Shown: positions 24,111 through 32,672 of the stretch, in pieces | Layout: the number at the start of each line of letters is the position of its first letter | How positions within the stretch are numbered: the stretch's first letter is position 1 | Made by a program: the position numbers and the translations under genes | The notes under the pieces: generated by a model | Databases searched by the model: none | What the model was told of the DNA's origin: nothing | The model's input: the letters and a program-made list of their open reading frames with translations, nothing else | Assembly (NCBI RefSeq): GCF_024757985.1 | Contig: NZ_CP103289.1 | Coordinates: 3,906,001-3,970,000, forward strand | From: Cellulomonas sp. NS3 | GTDB taxonomy: Bacteria > Actinomycetota > Actinomycetes > Actinomycetales > Cellulomonadaceae | Length of the DNA: 64,000 nt | Reading direction: 5' to 3'

Positions 24111-24278
24111 GGGGTTCACGTTCCTTCGTTCGTGGGGTGTCGCTCTGACACCTCCACGGTGCCTCCGACGCACCCACCCCCACATCGGGGACCGGCCCTG
24201 AGCCGACCCGGACAACGCCCTGACGCTGCCCTGACCGCACCTGAGCCGGTGCCCTGAGACGGCCCCGGGGTGGTGCGG

Positions 24279-25481
24279 TCAGGCGCCCCACCGCTCGGCC
24301 GTGCCCGTGCACGGGCCGGTGACCGTGCCGTCGGTCTCGCTCGTGAGCGTCCACTCCCAGCGGTCACCGAGCTCGTCGAACGCCTCCGGGGCGAACCGTG
24401 CGACGACCGTCGCGCCCTCGAGCCCGAAGTCCTCGAGCGGCGCCCCCCGGTTCTCGAGCTCGGCGGTGCCGTCAGCCGCGGCCGACACGACGTCGACCTG
24501 GAACGTGCGCGCACCGCTGCCGTCGGGCCGCGCGACCCGGAGCCGGTACGCGCCGGGGCTCGCGACCGCGCCCGTGCGCTCCCAGCGCACCTCGACCCAG
24601 CCCTCGCTCCGGGTCTGACGGCGCACGACACCCCACCGGCTCACGGGGCCCTCCTGGGCCGGCACCGCGACGCTGCCGCCCGCCGCCGGCCCCGCCGACC
24701 CGTCCGTGCCGGGGACCATGCAGTCGGACGTCACCGTGTCCGACGACGAGGCGGAGTACGGGCCGAGCTGGAACGCCGCCGCCGCGACGCACACCACCAC
24801 GGAGGCCGCGACTCCCCCGCGCACGAGCCCGCCGGTCCACCACGCGGGCGTGCGCGCGTCGGCCCGCCGGACCACGACGGTCGAGAGCAGGCTGTCGGCG
24901 AACGTGCGGCGCTCGGCCTGCCACAGCGGCCGCAGGTACCCGACGTACACGATCGCGTCGAGCAGATGCGCGAACCAGCGGACGACCGTGCGCACCAGCC
25001 CGGCGGGACGCCCGTCGGAGTCGCGCACGACCGCGATCCCGGCGACGAGCTTGCCGGGCGTCGAGCCGACGTACGCCTGCAGCAGCACGAGCACGACGAA
25101 CGTCAGCACGACCCACGGGCTCTCCCACCAGGACCCCGGTGCCCGCGGTGCGTCGATCCCGGCGGCGAAGAACGGCGCGGGGCTCGGCGCCGTGACCGGC
25201 TGGACGGCGAACGCGAGGTACGTGACCGCACCCAGGGCGGCCGTGTCGAGCAGGTGCGCGACGACGCGCGCGCCCCACGACGCGTAGGCCGGTCCGGCGG
25301 CGCGCGGCCACCAGGGGCGGGCCTCGGGCCGGTCGGGGTCGGGCCAGGCGATCGCGACGCCCGACGGACGCGGCGGCTCGTCGGCGGGCCCTTCGGTGTG
25401 GCTCCGGTCGGCACGCCCGTCGGCGTGCGCGGGCGTCGACGGTTCGCCGCCGGTCGCCCCGCCGCCCCCTGCGGTGGTCAT
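24279..25481 (-). CDS. RDD-family membrane protein with C-terminal extracytoplasmic domain
   Basis: 400 aa from ATG 25481 (AGGA upstream). A ~75-residue Pro/Asp-rich N-terminus precedes the RDD domain: WGARVVAHLLDTAALGAVTY, then a second helix, then LQAYVGSTPGKLVAGIAVVR and LVRTVVRWFAHLLDAIVYVG. A further helix near residue 215 (GGVAASVVVCVAAAAFQL) is followed by a ~150-residue soluble domain with two cysteines. RDD proteins are poorly understood, some acting in ion or solute transport. The C-terminal domain is not part of the family. The downstream gap before the PspC gene shows no terminator. Confidence 0.8.
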   Translation of the reverse strand: MTTAGGGGATGGEPSTPAHADGRADRSHTEGPADEPPRPSGVAIAWPDPDRPEARPWWPRAAGPAYASWGARVVAHLLDTAALGAVTYLAFAVQPVTAPSPAPFFAAGIDAPRAPGSWWESPWVVLTFVVLVLLQAYVGSTPGKLVAGIAVVRDSDGRPAGLVRTVVRWFAHLLDAIVYVGYLRPLWQAERRTFADSLLSTVVVRRADARTPAWWTGGLVRGGVAASVVVCVAAAAFQLGPYSASSSDTVTSDCMVPGTDGSAGPAAGGSVAVPAQEGPVSRWGVVRRQTRSEGWVEVRWERTGAVASPGAYRLRVARPDGSGARTFQVDVVSAAADGTAELENRGAPLEDFGLEGATVVARFAPEAFDELGDRWEWTLTSETDGTVTGPCTGTAERWGA

Positions 25482-25521
25482 GCGGTCATCCTGGCGCACG
25501 TCGGGCGCGCACGGGGGTGGA

Positions 25522-25845
25522 TCAGCCGGTCGGCGGGCGCGGGATGCGGCCGTCGGCGCGCAGCGGGTACCAGCGGTTGCCCCAGCGGCGCGTGACCTGC
25601 GGCTGGTCCACCGTCGCGAGGTCGGTGACGCTGCGCGTGACCACCCCGGCGACGTGCAGCGCCGCGGGGTCGTCGTCGGCGGTGAACCGCACCGTGATGC
25701 GGGCGCGGCCGCGCACGACGCCGAGGTCGTACGCCTCGACGGTCACGAGCCCGCGCGCGGCGGCTGCGGCGGCGGGCAGCACGTCCTCGGGCGCGGTCGA
25801 CCCCCGGAGGAGCCCGACGCCGAGCGTGACGCGGTACGAGGGCAC
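25522..25845 (-). CDS. Conserved hypothetical protein downstream of the HAD hydrolase
   Basis: 107 aa from GTG 25845 (VPSYRVTLGVGLLRGSTAPE), 29 nt after the HAD gene's stop, so probably co-transcribed with it. The strands TVEAYDLGVVRGRARITVRF and the C-terminal VTRRWGNRWYPLRADGR suggest a small alpha/beta fold. No signal peptide or membrane segment is present. I recognise no family. Confidence 0.55.
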   Translation of the reverse strand: MPSYRVTLGVGLLRGSTAPEDVLPAAAAAARGLVTVEAYDLGVVRGRARITVRFTADDDPAALHVAGVVTRSVTDLATVDQPQVTRRWGNRWYPLRADGRIPRPPTG

Positions 25846-25874
25846 GAGGACCGGCCGGTCGGGTGCAGGGCCGG

Positions 25875-26570
25875 TCAGGCGGCGAGGACCCGGACGCCGG
25901 CGCCGGAGACGTCGAGGCGCACGGCCCCGAGGTGCGGGACGACGACGTCGGCGGTCAGCGCGTCGCCGTGCGACTGGGTGGCGAGGGCGAGCGTCGCCGC
26001 ACCCGCGTCGCGGCCCGAGGCGAGCCCCGCGGCGGCGTCCTCGACGACGAGGCAGCGGACCGGGTCGACGCCGAGCCGGCGCGCGCCGAGCACGTACGGC
26101 TCGGGGTCCGGCTTGCCCCGCGCGACGTCGTCGGCGGTCACGACCACGTCGGGGACCGCGAGACCCGACGCCGCGAGCCGCGCCCGGGCGAGGGTCAGGT
26201 CGCACGACGTGACGATGGCGCTGCGCCCGGTGCCCGCGAGCGCGGCGAGCGCCTCCGCGGCGCCGGGCAGCACCTCGATGTCCCCCGTGTCGGTGACCTC
26301 GAGCTCGACGATGCGGCGCAGCGCCCGGGCGCGCTCCTCGGGCTCACGGTCGGCGAGCAGCGTGTCGACGATGTCGCGTGCGGGCACGCCGTGGAACCGG
26401 AACTCGCGGGCGCGCACGTCGTCGATCCGGAACTCCTGCGCGAGCCGGGTCCAGCTGCGCACGACCGACGCGAGCGAGGAGATGAGCGTGCCGTCCATGT
26501 CGAACAGCACGGCCTCGAACGTCGCGCCGTCGAACAGCACGGAACCGGGGGCAGCGGTCGACAGGGGCAT
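25875..26570 (-). CDS. HAD-superfamily hydrolase (subfamily IA, phosphatase/mutase-like)
   Basis: 231 aa. All four HAD motifs are present: FDMDGTLISS (nucleophile Asp and general acid Asp), AIVTSCDLT (Thr/Ser), the Lys of ARGKPDPEPYVLGA and the acidic VVEDAAAGLASG. The cap between motifs I and II (WTRLAQEFRIDDVRAREFRF) is the helical C1 type, as in beta-phosphoglucomutase and sugar phosphatases. It dephosphorylates small metabolites in the cytosol; the substrate is not predictable. A CACCCT hexamer 6 nt before the ATG may give a leaderless start. Confidence 0.88.
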   Translation of the reverse strand: MPLSTAAPGSVLFDGATFEAVLFDMDGTLISSLASVVRSWTRLAQEFRIDDVRAREFRFHGVPARDIVDTLLADREPEERARALRRIVELEVTDTGDIEVLPGAAEALAALAGTGRSAIVTSCDLTLARARLAASGLAVPDVVVTADDVARGKPDPEPYVLGARRLGVDPVRCLVVEDAAAGLASGRDAGAATLALATQSHGDALTADVVVPHLGAVRLDVSGAGVRVLAA

Positions 26571-26672
26571 GTCCCGAGGGTGTCACGCGCCGCGGGCCGG
26601 GGCCGAATCCGCTGGTCGCACGGCCGGTAGGAGCCGCAGCGGGGCGCGCCGGCCCCCGGACGCCCGGCCGCA

Positions 26673-26722
26673 CCTCAGACGCCGCACGGCTCGTCTGAGG
26701 TACCTCAGGGCCACCTCAGACG
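26673..26722. repeat. Cluster of CCTCAGACG repeats with 11-nt phasing
   Basis: CCTCAGACG at 26673, its exact inverse CGTCTGAGG at 26692, CCTCAGGGC at 26703 and CCTCAGACG at 26714; a fifth relative, CCTCAGGACG, is at 26770. The last three of the first four start 11 nt apart. The cluster lies between the leftward HAD gene and the rightward small ORF/LuxR genes. It is probably a regulator-binding array. Confidence 0.5.
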
Positions 26723-26791
26723 CGGTCCGGCGCCCACGACCCGTCGACCGACCGATCCGGACCCACCCCCCTCAGGACGAACGTGGAGGTC

Positions 26792-26812
26792 GTGCGGGAG
26801 CGGGTCCCGCAC
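26792..26812 (+). promoter_or_regulatory. Hairpin immediately upstream of a strong ribosome site
   Basis: GTGCGGGA and TCCCGCAC pair perfectly around the 5-nt loop GCGGG, ending 3 nt before the GGAGGAGGAG ribosome site of the small ORF at 26831. It could affect translation or mark an RNA 5' structure. Confidence 0.4.
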
Positions 26813-26830
26813 CACGGAGGAGGAGCCGAC

Positions 26831-27043
26831 ATGAACGGGATGTGGGGACCGGCGCTCGACGCCGAGGTGGCCTACCGGGCCGAGCAGCTGCACGCGGCGT
26901 CGCGGTCGGGCCGGGCGCAGGGGCGCGGGGGCGAGCGCGCCGACGGGGACGGCTCTCGGGCGCGGGTCCGCACAACCGCGCGGGTGCGCCCGGGCCGTGG
27001 GTGGCACCTGCCAGGATCGGGGGCATGGCACGCAGCGCGATGA
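26831..27043 (+). CDS. Small ORF with strong ribosome site, overlapping the LuxR start
   Basis: 70 aa from ATG 26831, preceded by GGAGGAGGAG. The N-terminal half (MNGMWGPALDAEVAYRAEQL) looks like a genuine amphipathic protein; the second half is Arg-rich and may be spurious read-through of the leader. Its stop lies inside the first codons of the LuxR gene (19-nt overlap), so its translation could be coupled to that gene. The function is unknown. Confidence 0.45.
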   Translation: MNGMWGPALDAEVAYRAEQLHAASRSGRAQGRGGERADGDGSRARVRTTARVRPGRGWHLPGSGAWHAAR

Positions 27044-30033
27044 CCATCCCGTTCGTCGCCCGGGCCGACGAGGTCCGGCGGCTCACGGACGCGCTCGGGC
27101 GCGCCGGCGCCGGGCAGCCCGGCGCGGTGCTCCTCGGCGCCGACGCCGGGGTCGGCAAGACGCGGCTGCTGCGCCGCACCGCCGAGCTCGCGGAGCAGGC
27201 GGGCGCGACGGTCGTGACGGTGCACTGCGTGGACCTCGGGGAGATCGGCCTGCCGTACCTGCCGTTCGCGGAGGCGCTCGCGCGCCTGCGGGACCAGGTG
27301 CCGGAGGTCGTCGAGCCGGCCGTGGACGCCCGCCCGGTGCTCACGCGGCTCGTGCCCGCGCGGCGTGGCGCCGGCCTCGCCGCCGTCGGCGGTGGCGGGC
27401 ACGCGGGTGCCGGCGGGACGGGCGCGGGTCGCGCCGGTGGCGAGCAGGGGGCGCCGCCGGAGGACGCGCGCGACCTCGGCCCCGGCGAGGACCAGGCGGG
27501 CCGGCTCCAGCTGTTCGACGGCATCGCCGCGGTGCTCGGTGCGGTCGGCCGGCCCGGGGCGCCGCTGCTGCTCGTGATCGAGGACCTGCACTGGGCGGAC
27601 GCGTCGAGCCGGGACGTGCTGCGCTTCCTCGTGGCGCGGCTGCGCGACGAGCACCTCCTCGTGGTCGCGAGCTACCGGACCGACGACCTGCACCGGCGCC
27701 ACCCGCTGCGCCCGATGCTCGCCGAGATGTCCCGGCACCCGCGCGTCGAGCGCATCGACCTGCCCGCCTTCACGCGCGACGAGCTGCGGGAGTTCGCGGC
27801 GGCGTTCGTCGGGCACCCGCTGCCCGAGGCGGACCTGCTGCGCGTCGCCGAGCGTTCCGAGGGCAACGCGTACTTCGCGGAGGAGCTGCTCGACGCACGG
27901 TCGGGGCCGGACACGCTGCCGTGGACCCTCGCGGACGTGCTGCGTGCCCGCCTCGAGCACCTCGACCCGGCGGTCCAGCAGCTCGCGCGCATCGCGTCCG
28001 TCGCGGGGCGGCGGGTGACCGAGCCGCTGCTGCGTGCCGTCGCGGCGGACCCGGAGGCGGGGTTCGGCACGTGGTCGGTGGACGACGCGCTGCGGGAGGC
28101 CGTCGCGCACCACGTGCTCGTCGGCGAGGAGGGCCGGATCGCGTTCCGGCACGCGCTGCTGGCCGAGGCCGTCTACACCGACCTGCTGCCCGGCGAGCAG
28201 GTCGCGCTGCACCGCGCCTACCTGCGGGCGCTGCGCGCCGACCCGTCGCTCGGGCCGCTGTCGCGCCTCGTGGTGCACGCGCTCGAGTCGCACGACCTCC
28301 CCGTCGCCGTGGACGGGTCGTGGCGTGCCGCGCAGGACGCGGCGTGCGTGCTCGCCCCCGCGGAGGAGCTGCGGCACCTCGAGACCGTGCTGCGGCTCTG
28401 GGAGTCGGTGCCGGACGCGGGCGGCCTGGTCGGCGTCGTGCGGGTCGACGTGCTCGAGCGGGCGGCCGACGCGGCGAGCCGGTCCGGGCAGGTCGAGCGC
28501 GCGATCACCCTCGCCCGGGAGGCCGTCGCCGCGGCCGAGGACGACCCCCGCCGCCGCGTCGGGCTCCGCACCGAGCTCGCGCGTCACCTCCTCGCGGCGG
28601 ACCACGAGCTCGAGGCCCTGCGCAACGCGACGCAGGCCCTCGAGGACGACCCCGAGCCCCGCCAGCTCGCGTGGGTGCTCGCGACGCACGCGCGTGCGTC
28701 GCTCACGGCCGACCGGGACGACGACGCACGCGCGTCCGCAACCCGGGCCGTCAAGGTCGCGCGCGAGCACGGCGAGGCCGCCGCCGAGTCCGACGCGCTC
28801 GCGACCCTCGCGGTGCTCGTCGTCGACGACCCCGCGCACGCCGCCGAGCTGCTCGCGACCGCCGAGCGCCGGGCCCGCGACGCGGGTGACCTCGTGACGG
28901 CCCAGCGCTGCACGTACAACCTCGCGACGACCCTGTACTACGACGGTCAGCTCCGCGAGGCGTCCCGCGTCCTCGCGCGCGGGCTGGAGGAGTCCGCGGC
29001 GACCGGGCTCGCCTGGACGGAGTTCGGAGTCGCGCTGCGCTTCTTCGCCGAGCTCGTGCGCTACGCGCTCGGGGACCTGACGCCCCTGCGTCTCGGCACG
29101 GAGCCGTTGATCGAGCTGCAGCCCGGGCTCATGGCGGCGGTGGGGCTGTACGCGGCGGTCGCGCGCGGCGACGCGGACGCCGTCTCCCGCGGCCGCGCGT
29201 TCGAGCCGGGCTGGGAGCGCGACGCGCAGATCGCGCTGCTCAGCGGCGGCTGCCTGATCGACGCGCTCACCTGGGCGGGCGAGCTCGGGGACGCCGCGTC
29301 CGTCGGCCGGCGGCTCATCGACCACCTCGGGCGCACGTGGAGCGAGACCTTCCTCGGCGCCATCTGGCTCGCGGCGCTCACGATCGCCGCGCTCGCCGAC
29401 GACGCGCACGGCCGCCGGCTCGTCGGGGGCGACACCGCGGAGCTCGTCGAGCACGGGAGCGCCCTGCTGGCCCGGGCGGCGCGGGTCGCCGAGCGCGGGC
29501 GTCCGCGCGGCGGGCGGCTCGGGCCCGAGGGCCGGGCGTGGCTCGCCCGTGCGCGCGCCGAGCACGCACGCCTGGCCGGCACCGACGACCCCGACCTCTG
29601 GCGCGCCGCGCGCGACGCCTACGCGTACGGGTACCGCTACGAGGTCGCCCGGTGCGAGTGGCGCTGGGCCGCGGCGCTGCTCGACGCGGGCGACCGCGCG
29701 GCGGCGACCGAGCACGCGCGGGTCGCTCTCGAGGAGGCGGAGTCGATGGGCGCCCAGCCGCTCGCCGGCGCCGTCCGCGACCTCGCGCGCCGCGGCCGGC
29801 TCGACCTGCCCGGCGTGCGCTCGGCCGGGGGCGACGTGCTGACCGCGCGCGAGGCCGAGGTGCTGCGGCTCGTGGCGCGCGGGCTGTCCAACCGGCAGAT
29901 CGGCGAGGAGCTGTTCATCAGCGCCAAGACGGTGAGCGTGCACGTGTCGAACCTGCTCGCGAAGCTCGGCGCCTCGGGACGCACGGAGGCCGCGACCCTG
30001 GCGCACCGGCGGGGGCTGCTCGACGGGTCGTGA
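27025..30033 (+). CDS. Large LuxR-family (LAL) ATP-dependent transcriptional regulator
   Basis: 1002 aa from ATG 27025. An N-terminal AAA-type ATPase has Walker A GADAGVGKTRLLRR (Lys about 45) and Walker B LLLVIEDLHWADASS (Asp about 187), with a ~45-residue Gly/Ala-rich insert between them (about residues 115-155). A winged region (AFRHALLAEAVYTDLLPGEQ) and a long TPR-like helical middle (about 400-900) follow. The C-terminal LuxR HTH is LTAREAEVLRLVARGLSNRQ with IGEELFISAKTVSVHVSNLL. LAL regulators bind inducers through the ATPase/TPR part and activate transcription. No cognate metabolic cluster adjoins, so the target is unknown. Confidence 0.92.
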   Translation: MARSAMTIPFVARADEVRRLTDALGRAGAGQPGAVLLGADAGVGKTRLLRRTAELAEQAGATVVTVHCVDLGEIGLPYLPFAEALARLRDQVPEVVEPAVDARPVLTRLVPARRGAGLAAVGGGGHAGAGGTGAGRAGGEQGAPPEDARDLGPGEDQAGRLQLFDGIAAVLGAVGRPGAPLLLVIEDLHWADASSRDVLRFLVARLRDEHLLVVASYRTDDLHRRHPLRPMLAEMSRHPRVERIDLPAFTRDELREFAAAFVGHPLPEADLLRVAERSEGNAYFAEELLDARSGPDTLPWTLADVLRARLEHLDPAVQQLARIASVAGRRVTEPLLRAVAADPEAGFGTWSVDDALREAVAHHVLVGEEGRIAFRHALLAEAVYTDLLPGEQVALHRAYLRALRADPSLGPLSRLVVHALESHDLPVAVDGSWRAAQDAACVLAPAEELRHLETVLRLWESVPDAGGLVGVVRVDVLERAADAASRSGQVERAITLAREAVAAAEDDPRRRVGLRTELARHLLAADHELEALRNATQALEDDPEPRQLAWVLATHARASLTADRDDDARASATRAVKVAREHGEAAAESDALATLAVLVVDDPAHAAELLATAERRARDAGDLVTAQRCTYNLATTLYYDGQLREASRVLARGLEESAATGLAWTEFGVALRFFAELVRYALGDLTPLRLGTEPLIELQPGLMAAVGLYAAVARGDADAVSRGRAFEPGWERDAQIALLSGGCLIDALTWAGELGDAASVGRRLIDHLGRTWSETFLGAIWLAALTIAALADDAHGRRLVGGDTAELVEHGSALLARAARVAERGRPRGGRLGPEGRAWLARARAEHARLAGTDDPDLWRAARDAYAYGYRYEVARCEWRWAAALLDAGDRAAATEHARVALEEAESMGAQPLAGAVRDLARRGRLDLPGVRSAGGDVLTAREAEVLRLVARGLSNRQIGEELFISAKTVSVHVSNLLAKLGASGRTEAATLAHRRGLLDGS

Positions 30034-30114
30034 CGCGGGGAGGCGGGGAGTGAGGCAGTTCACCCCCCGTTCGCGAACCCCCCGGGTTACCGTGGAGGTC
30101 GGCCCACTTTCCCC

Positions 30115-30828
30115 GTGCACCGCAGCACGCCTCCTCGAGAAGAGCCCCCCATCACGCGTCCCGTCGTCCTCGTCCACGGTGTCCGCACGTCGTCCGCGAT
30201 CTGGACGCACCAGGTCCACGCGCTGGCGCGCAACGGTCACCGCACGATCGCCGTCGACCTGCCCGGCCACGGCCGGCGCGCGCACGAGCGGTTCACGCTG
30301 TCGGGCGCCCTCACGACGATCGACGACGCCGTCGCGTCGTGCGACGTCCCGCCGCTGCTCGTGGGCCTCTCGCTCGGCGGGTACATGTCGCTCGCGTACG
30401 CGGCGCGCCACCCGCACAAGCTCGCGGGGGTGCTGCTCGCCGGCTGCTCGACCGAGCTGCGCGGCAAGCCGCTCGGCGCCTACCGCCGGCTCGCGCACCA
30501 CGTGACCGGCGCGCTCCGGATCGGCGGCGGCACGTGGCACGTCGTGTCGGACATGCTCGCGGCCGTGCGCGGATACTCGCCGCTGGCGGACCTGCGCCGC
30601 GTGCACGTGCCCGTCTGGCTCGTGAACGGGCGCCGCGACCCCCTGCGCCTCGACGAGCGCCGCTACGTCAGCGCCCGCCCGGGGACCCGGCTCACCGTGG
30701 TGCCGCGCGCCGGGCACGACGTCAACAGCCACGCCCCCGCGGCCTTCAACCGGGTGCTGTTCGCCGCGATGCACGAGCTGCGGCTGCCCGGGCCGGCGGT
30801 CGTCGCGCGCCTCGCGTCCGCAGCGTGA
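30115..30828 (+). CDS. Alpha/beta hydrolase
   Basis: 237 aa from GTG 30115. The oxyanion motif is VVLVHGVRTSSAIWTHQVHA, the nucleophile elbow LLVGLSLGGYMSLAYAAR, the acid WLVNGRRDPLRLDE and the His VVPRAGHDVNSH. It is a compact cytosolic alpha/beta hydrolase of esterase or lipase type; the substrate is unknown. It begins 81 nt after the LuxR stop and might share its transcript, but GGAGG at 30091 lies too far for this start, so the start is uncertain. Confidence 0.82.
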   Translation: MHRSTPPREEPPITRPVVLVHGVRTSSAIWTHQVHALARNGHRTIAVDLPGHGRRAHERFTLSGALTTIDDAVASCDVPPLLVGLSLGGYMSLAYAARHPHKLAGVLLAGCSTELRGKPLGAYRRLAHHVTGALRIGGGTWHVVSDMLAAVRGYSPLADLRRVHVPVWLVNGRRDPLRLDERRYVSARPGTRLTVVPRAGHDVNSHAPAAFNRVLFAAMHELRLPGPAVVARLASAA

Positions 30829-30861
30829 CCCCCACGGCCTGAGCCGCTCGAGGCCCGGGCG

Positions 30862-31215
30862 TCAGGCCTCCGCCTCCCGGCGGACGACCCGCACCAGGTC
30901 CTCGACCGAGAACCCGAGCTCGCGCGCACGCCGCACGTACTCGCGCGCGGCGATCGACGCCTCACGCTCCCGGTCGGCGCCGCGCACCGCCACGAACGTC
31001 CCGAGCCGCCCGCGCGTCTCGACGACCCCTGCCTGCTCGAGCTCGCGGTAGGCGCGTGCGACGGTGTTCACGGCGAGGCCCAGGTCGTCGGCGAGCCGGC
31101 GCACGGTCGGCAGCCGGTGACCGGGCGGCAGCTCGCCGGCGACGGCCTGCGCCTCGAGCTGGCTGCGCACCTGCTCGTAGGGCGGCACGTGCGACGCGGG
31201 GTCGACGACGAGCAT
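30862..31215 (-). CDS. GntR-family transcriptional regulator (YtrA-like, short)
   Basis: 117 aa. The winged HTH of the GntR family occupies residues about 10-75: PPYEQVRSQLEAQAVAGELP, then PGHRLPTVRRLADDLGLAVN and TVARAYRELEQAGVVETRGR. Only about 40 residues follow, too few for a large effector domain, as in the YtrA subfamily that often controls membrane or transporter genes. Its ATG overlaps the stop of the upstream membrane protein gene (TGATG), so it is translationally coupled to that gene. The dyad at 32163-32197 before the operon is its likely operator. Confidence 0.88.
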   Translation of the reverse strand: MLVVDPASHVPPYEQVRSQLEAQAVAGELPPGHRLPTVRRLADDLGLAVNTVARAYRELEQAGVVETRGRLGTFVAVRGADREREASIAAREYVRRARELGFSVEDLVRVVRREAEA

Positions 31216-32119
31216 CAGCGCGCCCCGGCGGCGCCGGGCAGCCCGGCGGGGACCGCGGGCGCGGGCGGCTGCGGCCACAGGCGTCGGCGCACGTGCCCGC
31301 GCGGGTCGAGCAGCACGCTCGCGCCCGCCGCGACGAGCAGCCCCACGAGCAGGACGAGGGAGAGACCGTCCTGGATGGTGCCGACCTCTTCCGCGCGCGC
31401 CGTGATCACGAGCAGAAGGTACGCGCCCACGGTGAGCGGCACGGTGACGAGGTCGCGCGCCGTGCGGGCACGCAGCACGTCGTCCCACGCGAGCGCGAGC
31501 GGGGTGGACGCGGCCTGCCGGGCGCGCAGGAGGCGCGCGAGCAGCAGCTCGGTCCCGACGACGGCCGCGACGGGGACCCCGACGCCGAGCGCGACGAGCG
31601 CCCCCGGGAGGCCGGGACCCTCGCGCAGCGCGGCCGCGGCGGTGACGGCGACGCACACCCCGGCGAGGACCCACGCGCCGCGCCGCTCGTGCGGTGCCAC
31701 GTAGTCCTCGACGACGGGGACGCTCGCCCGCGCGACCCGGGGGCCGCGGTCGTCGACCGCGCGGGTCGTCTCGCGCCAGGCGAGCAGACCCAGCCCGGCG
31801 GCGGTGCCGGCGAGAAGCCGAGGAGCACCGCGTAGCCGCGCAGGTCGCCGCCCGCGGAGCCGAGCAGCGCGGTGCCGTCGTCCCCGGGCAGCAGCGGCAG
31901 CGGCAGCAGCCCGCCGAGCAGGGCGCCGGTGGCGGCCCACCGCTCGCGACGGCGGGAGCGGGCGACGACGTGGGGCTCCGTCGCGTCGTCGAGCGGGAGG
32001 TCGACCTGGAGCGCGGTGCGGCGCACGGCACCCCGGACGAACGCCGGCACGAGGCTGTGCACCAGGAGGGCGAGCGCGCACACGGAGGTGAGCGTCGCGA
32101 GCACGAGCGTGGACCCCAT
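31215..32119 (-). pseudogene. Multi-pass membrane protein gene with a single-base frameshift
   Basis: Translation from ATG 32119 (AAGGAG upstream) gives a membrane protein (MGSTLVLATLTSVCALALLV...DLRGYAVLLGF) that shifts frame near 31814. Adding one G between 31814 and 31815 on the plus strand restores a continuous ~300-aa protein (...GFLAGTAAGLGLLAWRETTR...) with about seven hydrophobic helices, ending AGLPGAAGAR just as the GntR start overlaps the stop. Both halves keep full codon bias and good hydrophobic pattern, so the lesion is recent or a sequencing error. No family is recognised. It is co-transcribed with and probably controlled by the GntR regulator. Confidence 0.75.
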
Positions 32120-32162
32120 GACCGGACTCCTTCGTCGTGGTCCGGACACGAGCGCCGGACGT

Positions 32163-32197
32163 TTTGTACCGCGTTTGTCTCACTTTAACGGTACAAA
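32163..32197. promoter_or_regulatory. Inverted repeat TTTGTACCG-N17-CGGTACAAA, likely GntR operator
   Basis: Perfect 9-nt arms with a 17-nt AT-rich spacer lie 44 nt upstream of the membrane protein start, downstream of the DUF1918 gene, at the probable promoter of the membrane protein-gntR operon. Confidence 0.55.
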
Positions 32198-32214
32198 CCT
32201 GCGACAGACAACGG

Positions 32215-32418
32215 TCAGGAGGTGGACCCGTCCGCGTGCCGCTCGACCTTGGTGTCCGGACCGGGGAACACCAGCGTGCGCTCCCCCGTGTCGGACCACT
32301 CGACGACGAACGGCGGCTGCCCGTCCGGGTGGCGCAGCTCGACGACGACGCCCTCACGCACGTGGCCGCCGACGACGGTCGGCCGGCTCACGATCAGGTC
32401 CCCCACGGCTGCTCTCAT
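32215..32418 (-). CDS. DUF1918-family protein
   Basis: 67 aa from ATG 32418 behind AGGAGA. The whole protein is the DUF1918 pattern: MRAAVGDLIVSRPTVVGGHV, then REGVVVELRHPDGQPPFVVE and WSDTGERTLVFPGPDTKV, a small beta-barrel-like domain common in actinobacteria and often called dsRBD-like. The function is not established. It precedes the membrane protein/gntR operon in the same direction, with the inverted repeat in between. Confidence 0.85.
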   Translation of the reverse strand: MRAAVGDLIVSRPTVVGGHVREGVVVELRHPDGQPPFVVEWSDTGERTLVFPGPDTKVERHADGSTS

Positions 32419-32659
32419 GGCACGTCTCCTCCCACGAGCGGGTGCCCTCCCATCATGCGCGCGCGGCGTCGCCCGCGGAACCTCACCCGGCACCACGCGG
32501 GCTTCCTCTCCGGGACGACGTGCCACGCGTGCGGGCCCGGCTCGTGGCGCGGACCGTGGCCCCACGGATCGCGTCCCCGCAGGTCCCGCCCGCGTGCGCC
32601 CGACCGCCGCGCGCACGGGCACACCGCCGTGAACCGGTGCGCCCGTGGGCGCCCGCGTC

Positions 32660-32665
32660 TACGGT
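32660..32665 (+). promoter_or_regulatory. Candidate -10 hexamer (TACGGT), leaderless start of the LigD polymerase
   Basis: TACGGT ends 7 nt before ATG 32673. Confidence 0.45.
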
Positions 32666-32672
32666 GAGGCGC

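Noticed and set aside
26872-30774. 1300-aa open frame antisense to the LuxR/LAL gene
   Set aside because: Mirror-frame artefact of high GC; the plus-strand frame has ATPase and HTH motifs and this one has none.
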